Positions 21,220 through 23,234 of a stretch of 23,234 nucleotides of DNA are shown in pieces. Below the pieces are notes generated by a model. The model was given only the letters and a program-made list of their open reading frames with translations, was not told the DNA's origin and searched no databases. Positions within the stretch are counted from its first letter, which is position 1. Each line of letters begins with the position of its first letter. The DNA is from a virus: positions 1 through 23,234 of the IMG/VR virus record IMGVR_UViG_3300020074_002410; one strand, 5' to 3'. Made by a program: the position numbers and the translations under genes.

Positions 21220-22215
21220 TCACGAGGTGAGCACGCTCCTCTCCAGCAGGTTGTCCCCCTCGATGTTTCCTAGGATCATGTAGGGAGTCATGGCCGGGTA
21301 GACCAGATCGTCCGGAGCGTCCCGGATCACGGGGATTCCCCGCACGCGGAGCTGGAGGCTCCAGGCCATGATCTTCGCGTTGCCCACCACGTTCCCCTGC
21401 GTCGGGTCCTCGGAGATCTGAAGCTCGTACTCGTTCGTCTCCCCCGGGTACAGGTCCGGGTCTCCCTCCACGACCAGGTACGGCCACTGCTCCACGCACT
21501 CCAGGAAGGCATCCAGCAGGTAGCTCGACTCCGTGATCCCTCCCACGTCGGAGCCCCCGGCGAGGATCGTGTCCAGGACCAGCATCCGGGTGACCTGGTT
21601 CCAGAAGAGCTGGCGGGGCAGCGTCGAGGATCGTTCCACGTCCTGGTTGTCCGGGAACCCGAACTCCCGGTCTCGAGGCCAGGACACCCTACGGAACACC
21701 ACGCAGGGCACCGTGGCCAGAATGGTCGCCGTCGCCCCGGATTCCCCGTACTCCCCGCTCGTGGCCAGAGAGACAGGCACGACCAGCTCCCGCTCCAGCC
21801 GGGCGATCAGCGCCTTGAGCACCCGCAGTTGCACGGGTTCCTTGCGTGGAGCGCGGAGCCCCCACCTCTGGTAGGTGTAAGCCCCAGAGAGAGTGGCCCG
21901 CTCCAGGGGCTGAACAGGAGTCGCTCCATCCGCCTGGAGGTTGGTGACCACGACGGCAACAGGAGGATGGCTCGCCTCCCGGTAGGCCCCCGTGTAGGTG
22001 GGGACCTTCACCCGGATCCGCGTCGAGCTCTCCACCCGGATGATCGAACAGGCGATTCCCCCGAACGTCACGGACACCCGCACCGGCCACGCCACCAAGG
22101 GAACCGTCACGGTCCCGGTCTGCACCTGGAAGTTGGTCCCCGTGATCGTGACCCAGTTGTGCCCCGTGGCTGGGCCCACTGCGGGGGATATCTGTGTGAT
22201 CGTCGGCTGCGCCAT
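21220..22215 (-). CDS. IPT/TIG-domain protein, probable tail terminator or neck protein
   Basis: This 331-residue protein has two parts. Residues 4-115 form an IPT/TIG Ig-like domain: PTITQISPAVGPATGHNWVTITGTNF opening, VTFGGIACSII and STRIRVKVP middle strands, and an ATLSGAYTY ending. The rest (about 120-331) is mixed alpha/beta, with a helix LRVLKALIARLERELVVPV and later strands (YELQISEDPTQGNVVGNAKIMAWSLQLRVRGIPV), of the sort seen in tail terminators. It lies directly before the sheath block, where Mu- and T4-type terminators sit. The IPT fold is well supported; the terminator role is inferred from position. A weak -10-like TAGGAT lies at 22229-22234, 14 nt before the ATG. Confidence 0.65.
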   Translation of the reverse strand: MAQPTITQISPAVGPATGHNWVTITGTNFQVQTGTVTVPLVAWPVRVSVTFGGIACSIIRVESSTRIRVKVPTYTGAYREASHPPVAVVVTNLQADGATPVQPLERATLSGAYTYQRWGLRAPRKEPVQLRVLKALIARLERELVVPVSLATSGEYGESGATATILATVPCVVFRRVSWPRDREFGFPDNQDVERSSTLPRQLFWNQVTRMLVLDTILAGGSDVGGITESSYLLDAFLECVEQWPYLVVEGDPDLYPGETNEYELQISEDPTQGNVVGNAKIMAWSLQLRVRGIPVIRDAPDDLVYPAMTPYMILGNIEGDNLLERSVLTS

Positions 22216-22259
22216 GGGATCCCGAAAGATCCTACCCCGTCGAGAGGAGAAGCGGAATC

Positions 22260-22295
22260 AAAAAAAGAGAGGCCCAGGGGTAGGCTGGGCCTCTC
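22260..22295 (-). terminator. Strong intrinsic terminator between neck and tail operons
   Basis: A perfect 11-bp stem (GAGAGGCCCAG with CTGGGCCTCTC) around a 7-nt loop is followed on the minus strand by seven U residues. It is a textbook rho-independent terminator, about 90 nt after the stop of the upstream minus-strand gene and 44 nt before the IPT/TIG gene. It implies a separate promoter for the tail block, or regulated read-through. Confidence 0.9.
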
Positions 22296-22383
22296 ACAGG
22301 AGGGACCTCGACCGTGCAGGGTCAATGCAGAAGATCGAGGACGGGCAATGGCAAGGGAGATGGTAGCAGTCCGAGACGGGAAG

Positions 22384-23115
22384 TCAATCAGAAGAAGAGG
22401 AAGAGGGAAGCAGGAACGTGGCAACCCGTCTTCCCCCGTACTGCGAGGCGAAGCGGCCCAGGTGATCTCCCAGGTCCTGCGTGTACCTCTGGAAGAAACG
22501 CCCCACGTGCTCCGCCACCTCTCCCCAGACAGGAACCCTCGTGGGGGACAGCACGATGGGGCTCCCAGAAATCTCGATGTCGGGAAGGTGCCCTCGCTTG
22601 CCCTTGGGGTTCCCTCCCTCCCCCCGGCTCAAGGCCTGGAGGTAGCCCACCATCCGGTGCGTCCGGCGCAGGGACACGACCGGCGGCGGACTCTCCAGGA
22701 AGTTGGCAAGCATCTGAAGAGATTTCCCTCGCCAATCCCGCGCCGCGGGCTTGATCCGGATGGTGTAGACCCGGAGATGCTTGGACGGGATAGCGTCCAT
22801 GGAGACTTGCACGTTTTGCGCGAATTGCTCGTAGCTCCGGTCAATCCACTGCGGGGCGGGATCCCAGGGCGGGTTCACGGCGCCCGGGGCCTTGCCCTGC
22901 CGCTTGGACTGCGCCGTGATCAGGTGGTCCCGCTGCTCGTACCGGCGATATCCCCGACGGACAGCGGCGCCGATCTTGCGGGCCATGTTGTAGGCGGCGC
23001 GGCTGTTCATCTCCACGAGGGCCCCGCGACCCAGGTCCCGCGCACAGGCCACGAACTGGTCGATGACCCGTTGGAACTCGCGCTCCCCCTTCTCGGTGAT
23101 GACCCCGTGGGCCAT
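22384..23115 (-). CDS. Probable neck or head-tail completion protein
   Basis: This 243-residue protein is very basic in its N-terminal half. The first ~110 residues are helical (EREFQRVIDQFVACARDLG, then EMNSRAAYNMARKIGAAVRRGYRRYEQRD), resembling the HK97 gp10 or minor head/neck proteins that lie just upstream of tail terminators. The middle has VSMDAIPSKHLRVYTIRIKPAARDWRG, and the C-terminus ends in a poly-Ser stretch (LLPSSSSSD). It begins at ATG 23115, 12 nt after the stop of the preceding gene, with no clear ribosome site, so translational coupling is likely. Family identity is not certain; the assignment rests on position and helical-basic character. Confidence 0.55.
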   Translation of the reverse strand: MAHGVITEKGEREFQRVIDQFVACARDLGRGALVEMNSRAAYNMARKIGAAVRRGYRRYEQRDHLITAQSKRQGKAPGAVNPPWDPAPQWIDRSYEQFAQNVQVSMDAIPSKHLRVYTIRIKPAARDWRGKSLQMLANFLESPPPVVSLRRTHRMVGYLQALSRGEGGNPKGKRGHLPDIEISGSPIVLSPTRVPVWGEVAEHVGRFFQRYTQDLGDHLGRFASQYGGRRVATFLLPSSSSSD

Positions 23116-23127
23116 GATCGGTACCGG

Positions 23128-23234
23128 TCACGCGGCCAGGGGATATGCCGTGCGCTCCGTCGTGTAGACGATGTGCAGGTCATATCCGTCGGGGCCCATG
23201 CCCCAGGAAGCGGGGAGCACGGCGTAGACGTAGA
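23128..23234 (-). CDS. C-terminal end of a truncated gene
   Basis: The last 34 or so residues before a TGA at 23128 are seen (YVYAVLPASWGMGPDGYD, then LHIVYTTERTAYPLAA). The gene runs off the right edge. The reading frame stays open to the edge and the spacing to the next start is 12 nt, as in a phage operon. In this position a head-tail connector or capsid-associated protein is expected, but nothing here identifies one. Confidence 0.55.
   Translation of the reverse strand, partial: YVYAVLPASWGMGPDGYDLHIVYTTERTAYPLAA

Noticed and set aside
18516-21230. Plus-strand open frame of over 900 codons opposite the sheath gene
   Set aside because: It is His/Gly/Arg/Val-rich without domain motifs; the sheath on the minus strand is unmistakable.
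1662-22215. Whole tail block as an extracellular contractile injection system rather than a phage
   Set aside because: Long tape measure, chaperone frameshift, neck-type gene upstream and adjacent mazG fit a phage better; no AAA ATPase or toxin gene is seen.
1-23234. tRNA genes, CRISPR arrays, insertion sequences, attachment sites
   Set aside because: None seen on reading; gaps other than 1299-1661 and 22216-22383 are under 100 bp and no repeat-spacer pattern or transposase motif appears.

Overview
The window is a GC-rich piece of a tailed double-stranded DNA phage (or prophage) genome with a contractile, myovirus-type tail. The evidence is a leftward (minus-strand) block of about 21.5 kb in which gene after gene matches a contractile-tail family in the expected assembly order: tail-terminator candidate, sheath, T4 gp19-type tube, zinc-ribbon tail chaperone, tape measure, gp53/CIS-tube-like and LysM-like hub proteins, gp27/VgrG-like hub, gpV-like spike, gp25-like wedge, gpJ-like wedge, gpI-like wedge and receptor-binding proteins. 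No integrase, repressor, terminase or capsid gene is visible, so lifestyle and host cannot be read from here. The GC content and GC-ending codons fit a GC-rich bacterial host.

Region 1 (1-1298, plus strand) is a small accessory cassette of three overlapping genes: the C-terminal part of a MazG-type nucleotide pyrophosphohydrolase with an apparent one-base frameshift near base 24-27, an unrecognised 121-residue protein, and a 225-residue radical SAM protein with a four-cysteine CX3CX2CX3C cluster. The genes overlap as TGATG and GTGA, so they are probably translationally coupled. Region 2 (1299-1661) is the convergent gap between this cassette and the tail operon. It holds a GC-rich hairpin terminator and a C-rich tract that is G-quadruplex-prone on the minus strand.

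Region 3 (1662-9560, minus) is the baseplate periphery and host-recognition part: gp25-like and gpJ-like wedge proteins, then three beta-rich or repeat proteins lying between gpJ and gpI (a repeat protein with five EDF...W motifs, a lectin-like protein and a Tyr-rich protein), then a large gpI-like protein carrying Ig-like domains, and last a 610-residue probable tail fibre or receptor-binding protein. Region 4 (9594-13611, minus) is the hub and spike, with an unusual hydrophobic helical 298-residue protein between spike and gp25. Region 5 (13615-22215, minus) holds tape measure, chaperone, tube, sheath and tail-terminator candidate. The chaperone gene carries a canonical X_XXY_YYZ slippery heptamer (CCCTTTG) in the correct frame in front of an overlapping -1 frame, as in the lambda G/GT arrangement, and the tape-measure start lies 14 nt after the stop of the shifted frame. 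Region 6 (22216-23234, minus) has a strong intrinsic terminator that separates the tail operon from a neck or head-completion-like gene and the end of another gene that runs off the window.

Most tail genes have AAGGAG-type ribosome binding sites 6-10 nt before the start and sit within a few tens of bases of one another, so the block is probably one or two polycistronic late transcripts. The best candidates for something undescribed are the radical SAM cassette, the adhesin-like insert in the sheath, the IPT/TIG fusion on the terminator candidate, the J-I insertion of recognition proteins, and the helical spike-neighbour protein.
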